From JBCFBK01 sp038562555 (lineage in GTDB: Bacteria; Bacteroidota; Bacteroidia; Bacteroidales; Prolixibacteraceae), in the NCBI GenBank assembly GCA_038562555.1, contig JBCFBK010000089.1:1-9182 (forward strand): 9,182 nucleotides of DNA, read 5' to 3'. A program made the position numbers and the translations under genes. A model generated the notes under the pieces. That model was not told where the DNA came from and did not search any database. It saw only the letters and a program-made list of their open reading frames with translations. Numbering within the stretch: position 1 is the first letter of the stretch; each line of letters starts with the position of its first letter. Of the stretch, positions 1 to 7,906 are shown in pieces.

Positions 1-1
1 C

Positions 2-793
2 GGTGAACAGAAGGAGCTGGAAGCCTGGGCCGGCGAAGTGAAGGCGGCATTCAATACGAAGTTCTTAAATCCGGAGACCGGTGTCTATGCAACGGGCAGT
101 CAGACGGCGATGGCTATGCCCTTGTGTGTTGGATTGGTTGACGATTCGCTCCGGACTAAAGTCCTGGATAATCTGGTCGATTCGATCCGTGCCGATGGCA
201 ATGTCCTGACTGCCGGCGATATCGGATTTCATTATCTGGTCGAGGCATTGACGGAAGGAGGTGCATCCCAACTGCTGTTTGAGATGAATAACCGGGACGA
301 CGTGCCCGGATACGGGTACCAGTTGAAGAAAGGAGCCACCACCCTGACCGAGTCGTGGGCCGCACTGAAGGAAGTTTCAAATAATCACCTCATGCTGGGG
401 CATCTGATGGAGTGGTTTTACCAGGGGCTGGGAGGCATCCGTCAAAGCGAAAGCTCAACCGGCTACAAGGATCTGATTATCCGGCCGGAGGTTGTCGGTG
501 ACCTTCGGTTTGTCCGTGCCAGCTTCCGGTCTCCGTATGGTGAGATCACGACCCGTTGGGAAAAGACGGACGAATTATTCACGCTTCAGGTTGAGGTGCC
601 GGCCAATACCAAAGCAACTGTTTATTTGCCTTTTGCAGGCGAAGTGACGGTCAATAACCGGAAGCCTGATGCGGCGTCTGTTCCCGGCCTGACGGGAACA
701 GAAGAAGAGGCAGGTAAGACCGTATGCCGGGTAGGGTCAGGTTCGTATATATTTAGAATAAAGTTGCAGGTACAGAATCGTAGTCAGGTATAG
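2..793 (+). CDS. GH78-family alpha-L-rhamnosidase, C-terminal part (5' end outside window)
   Basis: The frame is open from the left edge, so the valine codon at 38 is internal and not a start. About 263 codons are visible. They hold the end of the (alpha/alpha)6 catalytic barrel and the C-terminal beta-sandwich of Bacteroidota GH78 enzymes, which hydrolyse terminal alpha-L-rhamnose from plant polysaccharides or glycosides. Recognisable landmarks are SQTAMAMPL (about 95-121), TAGDIGFHYL, DVPGYGYQLKKGATTLTESW (299-358) and SNNHLMLGHLMEWFY (380-421). The Glu of TESW (codon 350-352) sits where I expect the GH78 general base by analogy with the characterised enzymes; the general acid would lie before the window. 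The C-terminal sandwich begins around the YKDLIIRPEV segment (about 464-493) and ends normally at TAG. It is followed after five bases by a lipoprotein gene, which suggests co-transcription. Family call is strong; substrate is inferred from the family only. Confidence 0.88.
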   Translation, partial: GEQKELEAWAGEVKAAFNTKFLNPETGVYATGSQTAMAMPLCVGLVDDSLRTKVLDNLVDSIRADGNVLTAGDIGFHYLVEALTEGGASQLLFEMNNRDDVPGYGYQLKKGATTLTESWAALKEVSNNHLMLGHLMEWFYQGLGGIRQSESSTGYKDLIIRPEVVGDLRFVRASFRSPYGEITTRWEKTDELFTLQVEVPANTKATVYLPFAGEVTVNNRKPDAASVPGLTGTEEEAGKTVCRVGSGSYIFRIKLQVQNRSQV

Positions 794-798
794 GTTTT

Positions 799-1329
799 AT
801 GAGAAGGCGGAAATTTTCCGGTGATTTTAGGATGATCGTGATGCTACTTCTTTGCTGCCTTTCATGCAACAAAGATGACGATTATCCCCCTTATGTGGGA
901 CGTTGGGTGACCACAAAAGGAATTCCGGTCACATACGGGTATGCCGTTGTAAATTATTACCTGGAGTTTTCGGAAAACAGGTTTACTGAATCTTTTGTGG
1001 ATTACGATCAAAGACAAGAGATCTTTTATCCTAAATATGTATCTATAAAAGGTACTGTTTCTGTTGCCGCAGATGTTATAACCTTCATTCCTGAGGAAAT
1101 AAGCTATTCCACCTATGATGCAAATACCGATACCCATTCAGAGCCTTATGCGGTCTATACCAAAGAAAACGAAAACATACGGAAAATGATGTCGGAATTC
1201 ATCCTTGCCGTGGCGGGGCGCCATGCTCAATATACAGTAACCGGGGATAAACTGAAGCTGAGGGTCGATAACAACTGGAATGATGATTTTTCGGATGACG
1301 GGCGAGCGGATTCATATGACAGGCTATAA
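799..1329 (+). CDS. small lipocalin-like surface lipoprotein, function unknown
   Basis: A 176-residue protein with a basic N-terminus (MRRRK), a hydrophobic stretch (residues 12-21) and a lipidation cysteine most likely at C23 (LSC-NKDDD). The K-D-D-D directly after the cysteine fits the Bacteroidota lipoprotein export signal, so surface display is likely. The start at 799 is chosen because it supplies the positive n-region; an internal ATG at 832 would remove it. The mature part opens with YVGRW (32-36), continues with alternating beta-type segments such as YYLEFSENRF (53-62) and ends with LKLRVD (152-157) and DSYDRL (171-176). This resembles the layout of lipocalin-like Bacteroidota lipoproteins, which often start with a G-x-W strand and end with a Y-x-R-[LV]-like tail. 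I do not recognise a specific family. It lies five bases after the rhamnosidase and before a strong terminator, so it is probably the last gene of that transcript; a role in glycan binding would be inference only. Confidence 0.75.
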   Translation: MRRRKFSGDFRMIVMLLLCCLSCNKDDDYPPYVGRWVTTKGIPVTYGYAVVNYYLEFSENRFTESFVDYDQRQEIFYPKYVSIKGTVSVAADVITFIPEEISYSTYDANTDTHSEPYAVYTKENENIRKMMSEFILAVAGRHAQYTVTGDKLKLRVDNNWNDDFSDDGRADSYDRL

Positions 1330-1376
1330 GCGGTTTAGTTGTGCAATGAAAGGTGCCGACGCCGGAGGCTATAAAT

Positions 1377-1428
1377 AATTTGTCCCGGGAAAAGTGTTGG
1401 AGCCACTGTTTCCCGGGACAAATTTTAT
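1377..1428. terminator. bidirectional intrinsic terminator between convergent genes
   Basis: A perfect 16-bp inverted repeat has arms at 1377-1392 and 1409-1424 with a GTCCCGGGA core. An inner four-pair extension (AGTG at 1393-1396 with CACT at 1404-1407) leaves one bulged base and a seven-base loop. The arms end in A/T tracts, so the transcript is U-rich after the stem in both directions. It starts 47 bases after the plus-strand lipoprotein stop and lies 33 bases beyond the end of the minus-strand operon, exactly where a shared terminator for convergent transcripts is expected. Confidence 0.88.
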
Positions 1429-1457
1429 GGATGATTCACCGAAGGCGAAACTGATTT

Positions 1458-2198
1458 TTAATTTTCGATGATCGGAACTTTAGGATTGACATCTTCGGGG
1501 AAACCAGTATAGCGATAGCCTGCAAGTGTCCAGTGTTCTTCCCAACCGGCTGCGTTCGTTCTGCTGCCGGCCTTAACCCGCCAGTCATATTCAGGTTCGT
1601 TAGGGTCTGACCAGTCAGCCTCAGGAATCTGATAGCTTTCGATTGTTACAAGATCGAAATACATCGTCGTTTCCACATAAACGCTGTCTGAAACATTACC
1701 TCCGATGGTGGTTGCTGCCTTGGGGATGATTTTCCCGTTCCCGAGAGAAAGGCGCGAGTATAGCTGGACCCCCTCATGTTCGATACCAGCACTTTCCGGA
1801 TCGCCTAAGCCAGATGGATACTTGTCAGGTGCTCCATTCTTCAGTACATAAAAATCATCATCGCTTAACCCCGAACTTCTACTCAAGTTGTCCGCAACTT
1901 CTGCCGCAGTGAATTCTGCGGTATTACCGGTTACCTTGAATTTTCCTTTTATCGCATGACCGGCGACATGCGTATCAATGATGATTTCGTTCTCTATGTT
2001 AGCGGCGGAATTGTAGATCATGAGCTCATTTCCATCTGCAATGGTTGTATTGTCGCTGCTGTATTCTTCACATGTCGTAGCTACGACAAACCGGCCGTCA
2101 AAATCAGAAGTATTGGTATACCAGTTATCGATTTCTTCCATACATGATGTAAATAACAGGACGAAGGAGGAAATACCTATATATGCTAATTTTCTCAT
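1458..2198 (-). CDS. lipid-binding-family (PF12888-like) surface lipoprotein, last gene of SusCD operon
   Basis: A 246-residue lipoprotein. The signal peptide is MRKLAYIGISSFVLLFTSC with lipobox LFTSC and lipidated C19. The following MEEID carries acidic residues at +2 and +3, which fits surface export. The C-terminal block WEEHW (219-223) followed by GYRYTGFPED (227-236) is what I associate with the family annotated as 'lipid-binding putative hydrolase' (PF12888), commonly found beside SusC/SusD pairs. That family name is historical; I see no catalytic motif and would not call it an enzyme. The start lies 12 bases after the DUF5012-like gene, behind a purine-rich A/G stretch, so the two are surely co-transcribed. 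The likely role is an accessory surface subunit that helps bind or present the ligand to the SusCD transporter; this is inferred from position. The gene ends 33 bases before the shared terminator. Confidence 0.8.
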   Translation of the reverse strand: MRKLAYIGISSFVLLFTSCMEEIDNWYTNTSDFDGRFVVATTCEEYSSDNTTIADGNELMIYNSAANIENEIIIDTHVAGHAIKGKFKVTGNTAEFTAAEVADNLSRSSGLSDDDFYVLKNGAPDKYPSGLGDPESAGIEHEGVQLYSRLSLGNGKIIPKAATTIGGNVSDSVYVETTMYFDLVTIESYQIPEADWSDPNEPEYDWRVKAGSRTNAAGWEEHWTLAGYRYTGFPEDVNPKVPIIEN

Positions 2199-2210
2199 AG
2201 TCTTTCTTTT

Positions 2211-2912
2211 TTATTTTTTTAACGTGACATTGAAGGAATAGGATTCGACGTACTCAGCTTTCCAGGATATTTCGCCTGTTACAGGGTTATAAACTCCGTC
2301 TTTAATGGTATCCAGGCTATCTCCCCATGCCGCAACTGAACTCGATACAAGATCGATCGTGTTGTCTTCGTTCAGCGCAATGTAACCGGTCATAGCATAT
2401 CTAGGTCCATATCCGGGCCTTTTTTCATAATAAACACCAAAAAGATCGCTTACGTAAAAGAAGCCGGGGGCCACCCTGGTAATTGTTACAGAGTTACCAC
2501 CGTAGTCGACCCTGGCGCCACTGGCAAACGCTATTCGGTGAGTTCCGGCCTGCACGGTGTAGGTTCCGCTAATATCGGTTGTTACCAAAGGATTACATAC
2601 GTAAACCTCGCGGACTGCTTTGGATTTCAATCCATCGACATTTACTGACGAGTATACAATTGAGTACTTTCCCATTACAGTCGCATCGACATCACTTTCA
2701 ACCGTAATGGACGACGTTACGTCTTTCCCTTTTTCTGTCGCGATCACGCCCGGATCTGTAAAGCTTTCACCTACAGGTACCAACAACGGGTTTTCTCCTT
2801 TAAGGTTGAAAGACACATAGTAGGTAGAGCGGGAAAGATCTTCCGTTTCCTTTTCGCAGGAAATGAAAAGAAAGACGGCAAGAAATATCAAACAATAATT
2901 ATATAATTTCAT
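2211..2912 (-). CDS. DUF5011/DUF5012-type accessory surface lipoprotein of SusCD operon
   Basis: A 233-residue lipoprotein with signal peptide MKLYNYCLIFLAVFLFISC, lipidated C19, and EKETED after it (acidic surface-export pattern). Residues about 46-105 form an Ig-like module of the DUF5011 type: the motif VPVGESFTDPGVIA is followed by GKDVTSSI and a G-x-Y-S-I-V-Y-S strand. This kind of bacterial Ig-like domain usually acts as a spacer lifting a binding domain off the membrane. From about ISGTYTV (114-120) to the end lies a beta-rich domain that I match to DUF5012, finishing with YNPVTGEISWKAEY and a short FNVTLKK tail. It is located 33 bases after the SusD-like gene and 12 bases before the next lipoprotein, so it belongs to the operon. 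By position it is a SusE/SusF-like or BT2261/BT2262-like accessory protein; the ligand is unknown. Confidence 0.82.
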   Translation of the reverse strand: MKLYNYCLIFLAVFLFISCEKETEDLSRSTYYVSFNLKGENPLLVPVGESFTDPGVIATEKGKDVTSSITVESDVDATVMGKYSIVYSSVNVDGLKSKAVREVYVCNPLVTTDISGTYTVQAGTHRIAFASGARVDYGGNSVTITRVAPGFFYVSDLFGVYYEKRPGYGPRYAMTGYIALNEDNTIDLVSSSVAAWGDSLDTIKDGVYNPVTGEISWKAEYVESYSFNVTLKK

Positions 2913-2945
2913 GTCTTTTTAATTTAAAAAGTTACAATCTGATTC

Positions 2946-4454
2946 TTATTTGCCCGCTTTTTTATCCCACCAAACCTTTTGTCCGACGTTGGGCTTTTGA
3001 CTTGGTGCATTGCTGTTTCTGAAGATATATGCTTCAGGATAAAGAGGCGAAGCAGGTAAGTTGCCGTTCAAAATTGCTCTTCCTTCAACGGAAATCGTCA
3101 ATTGTCCAACAGGAAAATTATCCCATGCGGCGGGCCGGTTGGCATTCACATCAATTTCGCTTACGGACGGATATTTGGTTCTGTTGCGTTCAAGGAACGA
3201 TTCGATATGTTGATAGTTACAGTTGGCCACCCATTTTTGCATGGCAATTTGCTGGATTTTTGCTTCGGCTGCACCACCTGTCCAGGCAGCATAGCCTCCG
3301 GCAGCAACAATACTGAAATCAGTAATTCCATGTTGCGTCAGGGAAGCTTGTACGGCCGCGTCGTAATGTTCCTTGGCTTTTGCATCGTTCCCGGCGCGCG
3401 CATACACCTCAGCAAGATAGAAGTTTACTTCCCATGCCGACATGATCATCAAGTCCATGTTCGCCGGGAATACCACCGTAGCGTAGCTTTCCTTATCGTC
3501 GGTAGTTCCGTCACCATCGGCGTCCTTTTTTGAGTCAAAATCGCCGAAAAAGGCTGCTTCACTGCCGGAGAACAGTTTGGCCAGGCGGGGATCATCATTA
3601 TCGTTTAAATAATCGAAAAATGATTTGCAGGCTCTCACATTTTGCGAAATGTAATTTGCACCGCCGGCCTGAAACTCCCGCATCGGATGACGCTTTCCTT
3701 CCATCTCATCATTCCAGACGGACCCTGAAATTTTTGCACTTTCAGACAGGAAGCTGGCACTCTCAACAAAGCTCAAAACCGCTGCGTTGTTGTATTCCTG
3801 TGTTTGAGATAAACGCAGCATGAGTTTTAATTTCAGGGCTGTTGCGAATTTCCGCCATTTCGCTAAGTCGCCGCCATAGATAAGATCCTGGCCTGCATCA
3901 ATGGACGAATTACTTAAGTCAACAGCAAGCAATTCGTCAACACGCTTGAGTAAATCGGTATAGATGTCTTTTCCGGTATCCTGTTTGGGATTAAAAATTT
4001 GTTCGTCTCCGCGTAACGCTTCGAAGTAAGGCATATCACCCCACACATCGGTTATCATTTGCCAAGTAAAGATCGATAAGGCCTCGGCTACGAAAAAATA
4101 ACCTTTGTTTTCATCTTCGGCAGTCATGCTTTTGATCCGCTGTAAATCGGCCAAGGGCTCAGCGGTTAAAGAAGTATATGCCGTATTGAAATCCTGAGGC
4201 AGGTATTCACAGAGCGATTTAAACTGAGAAGCGGTATAAGACTGTGTCCAATATTGTACCCAAAAACCACCACCAAATCCAAAATCCCATCCCATCAGGT
4301 TATTAGCGATCCCTACTTCGGCGGCTGGCAGCAATACATGTGCTTCGGGCACTTCCTCCAAAGCATCCGGGTTGTGGTTGAGATCTAACCAATCAGAACA
4401 TCCTGCAAATAACAGGGCTAAGACCGACCATATAATTAAAATTCTTTTTTTCAT
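2946..4454 (-). CDS. SusD/RagB-family nutrient-binding outer-membrane lipoprotein (SusD-like_2 type)
   Basis: A 502-residue surface lipoprotein, typical length for the family. The signal peptide ends in lipobox LFAGC with lipidated C19, followed by SDWLDLNHNPD, a usual SusD opening. Family landmarks in order are WVQYWTQSYTASQ (65-77), ITDVWGDMPYFEAL (134-147), the helix WRKFATALKLKLMLRLSQ (200-217), NFYLAEVYARAG (344-355) followed by AKAKEHYDAAV, and the C-terminal QKWVANCNYQHIESFLERNRTKYP (406-429). The overall wording fits the SusD-like_2 (PF12771) branch more than classical SusD. SusD proteins form the hinged lid over a SusC barrel and capture ligand at the cell surface. An unusual acidic loop, DADGDGTTDDKE (311-322), resembles a calcium-binding loop. 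The gene starts 22 bases after the SusC stop behind a purine-rich AGAAAGAA stretch, showing tight co-expression with its partner. Ligand cannot be predicted from the sequence. Confidence 0.93.
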   Translation of the reverse strand: MKKRILIIWSVLALLFAGCSDWLDLNHNPDALEEVPEAHVLLPAAEVGIANNLMGWDFGFGGGFWVQYWTQSYTASQFKSLCEYLPQDFNTAYTSLTAEPLADLQRIKSMTAEDENKGYFFVAEALSIFTWQMITDVWGDMPYFEALRGDEQIFNPKQDTGKDIYTDLLKRVDELLAVDLSNSSIDAGQDLIYGGDLAKWRKFATALKLKLMLRLSQTQEYNNAAVLSFVESASFLSESAKISGSVWNDEMEGKRHPMREFQAGGANYISQNVRACKSFFDYLNDNDDPRLAKLFSGSEAAFFGDFDSKKDADGDGTTDDKESYATVVFPANMDLMIMSAWEVNFYLAEVYARAGNDAKAKEHYDAAVQASLTQHGITDFSIVAAGGYAAWTGGAAEAKIQQIAMQKWVANCNYQHIESFLERNRTKYPSVSEIDVNANRPAAWDNFPVGQLTISVEGRAILNGNLPASPLYPEAYIFRNSNAPSQKPNVGQKVWWDKKAGK

Positions 4455-4476
4455 AATTCTTTCTGTTCAATGATTG

Positions 4477-7400
4477 CTAAAATGAAACACTCAGTCCAAA
4501 CACATACGTTTGGTAGGGAGGAGTTGTGGCAAACTCGCCAAATTTTGCTTCAATGTTGTTGCCGAAAGTTGTAACCTCGGGATCGATATATTGGTTTTCC
4601 ACCGGGGTCCAGAGTAAAATATTTTCAGCCGTTACTGATGCCCTTATTCTTTCTATCCTCAATTTCTTACAAAGTCCCGACGGAAGGTCATAGGCAAGAC
4701 TGACATTACGCAGTTTTACATATGAACGGTCAATTATCGAAAAGTCGGCGTACTGAAAACCACCGTTACTGTAAAAGGTGTGCAGCGCTGTCGGGTCAAC
4801 AGGCGTGATATTTTCCCTATATGTGCCATCTGCATTAGCAACAACTGAATTGGGAACTATAAAGGGATTCCGGCTATTGTATACAGTTTCCGGTCCGCTT
4901 CCGACCCAGTGCATATAGTCTTTGGTATAAGAATAAATGTAGCCGCCATAGCGATAATCAACGGTTGCAGACAACGAAAGTCTTTTATAGGTAAAGGTAT
5001 TGGTTATACCCATCCGGAACTTTTCATTAATATCTTTGTCCAGGTATTCTTCATTTGGCGTAGGTTGGGGGTTACCCGTTCCGTCAACAACCGTGTACTC
5101 TTTCCCATCGATATCGACCTTCAGCACTTTTTGAGCTTTGAACTGACCCAATGCTTCACCTTCAACGGCATAGATCCCTATGCCACCGTATCCACCCAGG
5201 AATATTTCAGGTACCTCGAGCTTTTCGACTTTATTCACGTTTTTAGTGAAGTTATAATCAATATCCCAGGCAAAACTCTTCGATTTTAACGGAGTCGCTG
5301 AAAACAAAAGCTCAATACCGCTGTTGCGGACATCGCCAATGTTCGCCTGCAAAAACCGGGTATAGCCTGCTGAAGGATCCATTGGTTTGATGGCAATGAG
5401 TCCCTTGGTCAGTTTATTGTAATAAGTGACATCCAGACCGAGACGACTTTGGAAAAAACTAAGCTCAGCGCCTATCTCGAATTCGTCGGTAAGTTCAGGT
5501 TTCAAATTAGGATTTCCTGCTGAATTTGCCAGTGTAAAGGAACTTACTCCTCCAAGCGGAAATATCAAATCGTCAATTTCAGGATAACCGGGATTTAAGA
5601 GCGAAGCCGCCTCCAATTCGTTGTATACCGCATAAGGGTCCGCATCTTTACCGGTACGACCGTATGACATTCTTACTTTTGCAAAGTTGAGCGCTCCCAT
5701 GTCAACATCTTTTCCTTTCAGGTAATCAGAAAGGATGAAACTTAGCATCGCACTCGGATAAAAATAAGAGTTGTTGTTCTCAGGCAAGGTGGAAGAGTGG
5801 TCGTTACGGGCTGTAAGCGTAAGATAGGCGTAATCACGATAACCTAAGTCGGTGCTTACATAAGCTCCCCACAACCGGTTTTTCGAAGATAACTGGGTTG
5901 ATGTAGCCGGAGTTAACGAGTTCGACAAGTGATAGAAGCCAGGGATATAAATTGATTTTATTTCACCCTCCAGGCGAGACATCGATCTTTCGTTCGTATT
6001 GAGACCCAATACAGCGTTGAGCGAGAAATCTTCACCAAACCTCTGATTAAAGTTAAGCATCAGGTCGTGGTTTATTTGAACGCGCTCTGTTCTTCTTTCA
6101 GAGTATGAACCGGGACTTTCGGTAGATGAGCCGTAATTGGGAGCTCCTTTCGTGAACTTGACCGCGTCGAAATGTTGTCTGATTATACCACTCTCGTAGT
6201 CCCCTCCGAAACGATACGTGAGTTTCAAGTTTTCGAGTATCGTGTATTCCAGCTCAAGCTTTCCGAAAAATTTCTGTTTATTCTGTTCAGCTTCCCGCAT
6301 GGCCAAAACCTGGTAGGGATTTAAACCATAAGGAGTGAAATAATAGTCCAAGCCATTAAACTTGCTGTTCAGATCTTTCAGATCGACAATAGACAGGCCG
6401 GTTGAGATTTCGTTAACCGAGCGGTAAATGGAGTTATCCTGTCCCGTAGGAGCAACTTCATTTTTTTCGGTACTAAAATTTAATGAAGTAGTAACTTTAA
6501 AGTTACTTGTTGCTTTTTGAGAGGCGTTGATGCCGATTGTATAACGCCTGTAAGAATCATCATTAGTCGGAATAGGACCGTCTTCATGTGTTTGAGAAAC
6601 AGAAGCGCGGAATGTTGATTTTTCAGTTCCACCGGTAAATGAAATGGCATTATTAAAACCAAGGCCAAAATCATAAAAATCACGAACCCGGTCTTTTTTG
6701 TAGGTGTTTGGTATCATGAGCTGTTCATCACCAACAATATTTCCCCAAGGGCGTTCTTTCCCGTCAAAAATGGCACCCCAGCTTCCGTTTTCATCTAGGG
6801 CACGGTCGCCGCTCCAGCCCTGACCAAACATGGTCTGTTCGAAAGGCAGACGGCCGATCCGTTGCGTGGTCACGCCTCCGTCATAATCGATCTTTATTTT
6901 ACCGTCTGTGTTTTTTCCTGCTTTTGTGGTGATCATGATGACCCCTTGTGCAGCACGTGAACCATACATCGAAGAGGCTGCTGAGCCTTTCAAAACCGTG
7001 ATGTTCTCGATGTCATTGGGGTTTAATGCGTTGATTCCTGATCCGAAATCAGCTTGTGAGTTAAGCCCATTTGTTCCGGTTCTGCTTTGCGAGTTCGTAA
7101 TTACAACACCGTCAATAACATACAGCGGTTGGTTGTTCCCGAAAGAACTAAAACCTCTGATTGCAATATTCTGCGTGCCTCCAGGGGTTTGCGAAGAAGA
7201 GATATCGACTCCCGCTACTTTACCTGACAAAGCAGCCATCGGGTTTATCGTTTTCGCATTGGAAATTTCTTCCGAGCCGACCGTTGTGGCACTGTAACCA
7301 ATTGATTTCTTTTCCCTTGCAATACCCATGGCGGTTACAACAACCTCATTGATTCCCACCACGTCCGACTTCATGACAACATTCATGACATTGCCGCTGA

Positions 7401-7653
7401 TGGCAGCCTCCAGTGTCTGCATCCCGACGAACGAGAATACAAGGGTTCCGGCGTTCTGCGGAGCTTTTAAAAAAAATTTTCCGTTAATGTCGGTAATGGT
7501 ACCCAGTGAGGTACCTTTTACAGAAACAGAAACCCCCGGAATGGTGCTTCCATCCTCGGCAGAAGTCACTGTCCCTGTAATTTCCCTGGTTTGCCCCAAA
7601 GCGGACTGCAAACCAATTGCAAAAATTGCAAGTAGTAAGTAGATTCTTTTCAT
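4477..7653 (-). CDS. SusC/RagA-family TonB-dependent outer-membrane transporter
   Basis: A complete 1058-residue transporter, normal length for the family. The Sec signal peptide ends at about ALG-Q21. Residues 23-100 form the carboxypeptidase-D-regulatory-like domain (TREITGTVTSAEDG, IPGVSVSVKGT, LVFSFVGM). EVVVTA at 103-108 is the presumed TonB box. The plug (about 111-247) shows ALSGKVAGV, IAIRGF, PLYVIDGV (176-183) and the family signature DIENITVLKGSAASSMYGSR (214-233). The remainder is the 22-strand barrel, ending in the C-terminal aromatic residue (GLSVSF) that guides barrel assembly. It imports a ligand captured by the SusD-like lid, powered by TonB-ExbBD. No STN domain precedes the CarboxypepD-like domain, so direct control through a FecR anti-sigma factor is less likely. 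It is the first gene of the four-gene operon, with an 838-base AT-rich upstream region; the leader has no Shine-Dalgarno motif, as is usual in Bacteroidota. Confidence 0.96.
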   Translation of the reverse strand: MKRIYLLLAIFAIGLQSALGQTREITGTVTSAEDGSTIPGVSVSVKGTSLGTITDINGKFFLKAPQNAGTLVFSFVGMQTLEAAISGNVMNVVMKSDVVGINEVVVTAMGIAREKKSIGYSATTVGSEEISNAKTINPMAALSGKVAGVDISSSQTPGGTQNIAIRGFSSFGNNQPLYVIDGVVITNSQSRTGTNGLNSQADFGSGINALNPNDIENITVLKGSAASSMYGSRAAQGVIMITTKAGKNTDGKIKIDYDGGVTTQRIGRLPFEQTMFGQGWSGDRALDENGSWGAIFDGKERPWGNIVGDEQLMIPNTYKKDRVRDFYDFGLGFNNAISFTGGTEKSTFRASVSQTHEDGPIPTNDDSYRRYTIGINASQKATSNFKVTTSLNFSTEKNEVAPTGQDNSIYRSVNEISTGLSIVDLKDLNSKFNGLDYYFTPYGLNPYQVLAMREAEQNKQKFFGKLELEYTILENLKLTYRFGGDYESGIIRQHFDAVKFTKGAPNYGSSTESPGSYSERRTERVQINHDLMLNFNQRFGEDFSLNAVLGLNTNERSMSRLEGEIKSIYIPGFYHLSNSLTPATSTQLSSKNRLWGAYVSTDLGYRDYAYLTLTARNDHSSTLPENNNSYFYPSAMLSFILSDYLKGKDVDMGALNFAKVRMSYGRTGKDADPYAVYNELEAASLLNPGYPEIDDLIFPLGGVSSFTLANSAGNPNLKPELTDEFEIGAELSFFQSRLGLDVTYYNKLTKGLIAIKPMDPSAGYTRFLQANIGDVRNSGIELLFSATPLKSKSFAWDIDYNFTKNVNKVEKLEVPEIFLGGYGGIGIYAVEGEALGQFKAQKVLKVDIDGKEYTVVDGTGNPQPTPNEEYLDKDINEKFRMGITNTFTYKRLSLSATVDYRYGGYIYSYTKDYMHWVGSGPETVYNSRNPFIVPNSVVANADGTYRENITPVDPTALHTFYSNGGFQYADFSIIDRSYVKLRNVSLAYDLPSGLCKKLRIERIRASVTAENILLWTPVENQYIDPEVTTFGNNIEAKFGEFATTPPYQTYVFGLSVSF

Positions 7654-7714
7654 AGAGATAATTTTAATTATTAAACAGCATCAGTTTTTTAACGTTTTTT
7701 TATATCGGGTAATT

Positions 7715-7741
7715 CCGGGTTAATGTCCTTTGACAACCCGG
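7715..7741 (-). promoter_or_regulatory. hairpin in the susC 5' leader
   Basis: CCGGGTT at 7715-7721 pairs perfectly with AACCCGG at 7735-7741, and GTC/GAC inside (7725-7727 with 7732-7734) extends the stem around a four-base loop with a three-base bulge. It lies about 60-90 bases upstream of the susC start, inside the expected leader if transcription begins at the 7899 box. No U-run follows it on the minus strand, so it is not a classical terminator. A role in mRNA stability or in translation control by a small RNA is possible but unproven. Confidence 0.4.
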
Positions 7742-7898
7742 CATCGCGATTTAGCAAAGCGACAAATTCTTAAAAAACTAAGTACGTCTTACGTATTAAT
7801 TTCTCTTGAGTGAATGATGTCGCTTGATGATCTTTTGATAAAATCCATGTAAGCCTGTATTTCTTTTCCGCCTTTGTGTTAAAAAACCTTAATTTATA

Positions 7899-7906
7899 CA
7901 AAAATA
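7899..7906 (-). promoter_or_regulatory. candidate -7 promoter box (TATTTTTG) for the susC operon
   Basis: On the minus strand this reads TATTTTTG, an exact match to the Bacteroidota housekeeping -7 consensus TAnnTTTG. The nearest TTTG that could serve as the -33 element is at 7933-7936, leaving 26 bases instead of the usual 19-21, so the promoter is imperfect. If used, transcription would start near 7892 and give a leader of about 240 bases that includes the 7715-7741 hairpin. Confidence 0.4.

Noticed and set aside
3102..3533. Long plus-strand open frame of 143 codons opposite the SusD-like gene
   Set aside because: It lies entirely antisense to a clearly assigned gene, shows no domain or signal pattern, and its composition is what the complementary strand of that gene would give.
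6908..7297. Plus-strand open frames opposite the SusC plug region, and a similar one at 8892-9086 opposite the stump
   Set aside because: Both mirror the conserved N-terminal and plug coding sequence of SusC genes; the shared wording between them simply reflects the paralogy of the real genes on the other strand.
7816..7854. A tiny plus-strand frame of about 12 codons starting with two ATG codons in the operon leader
   Set aside because: Too short, no supporting signal and on the strand opposite the operon; indistinguishable from chance.
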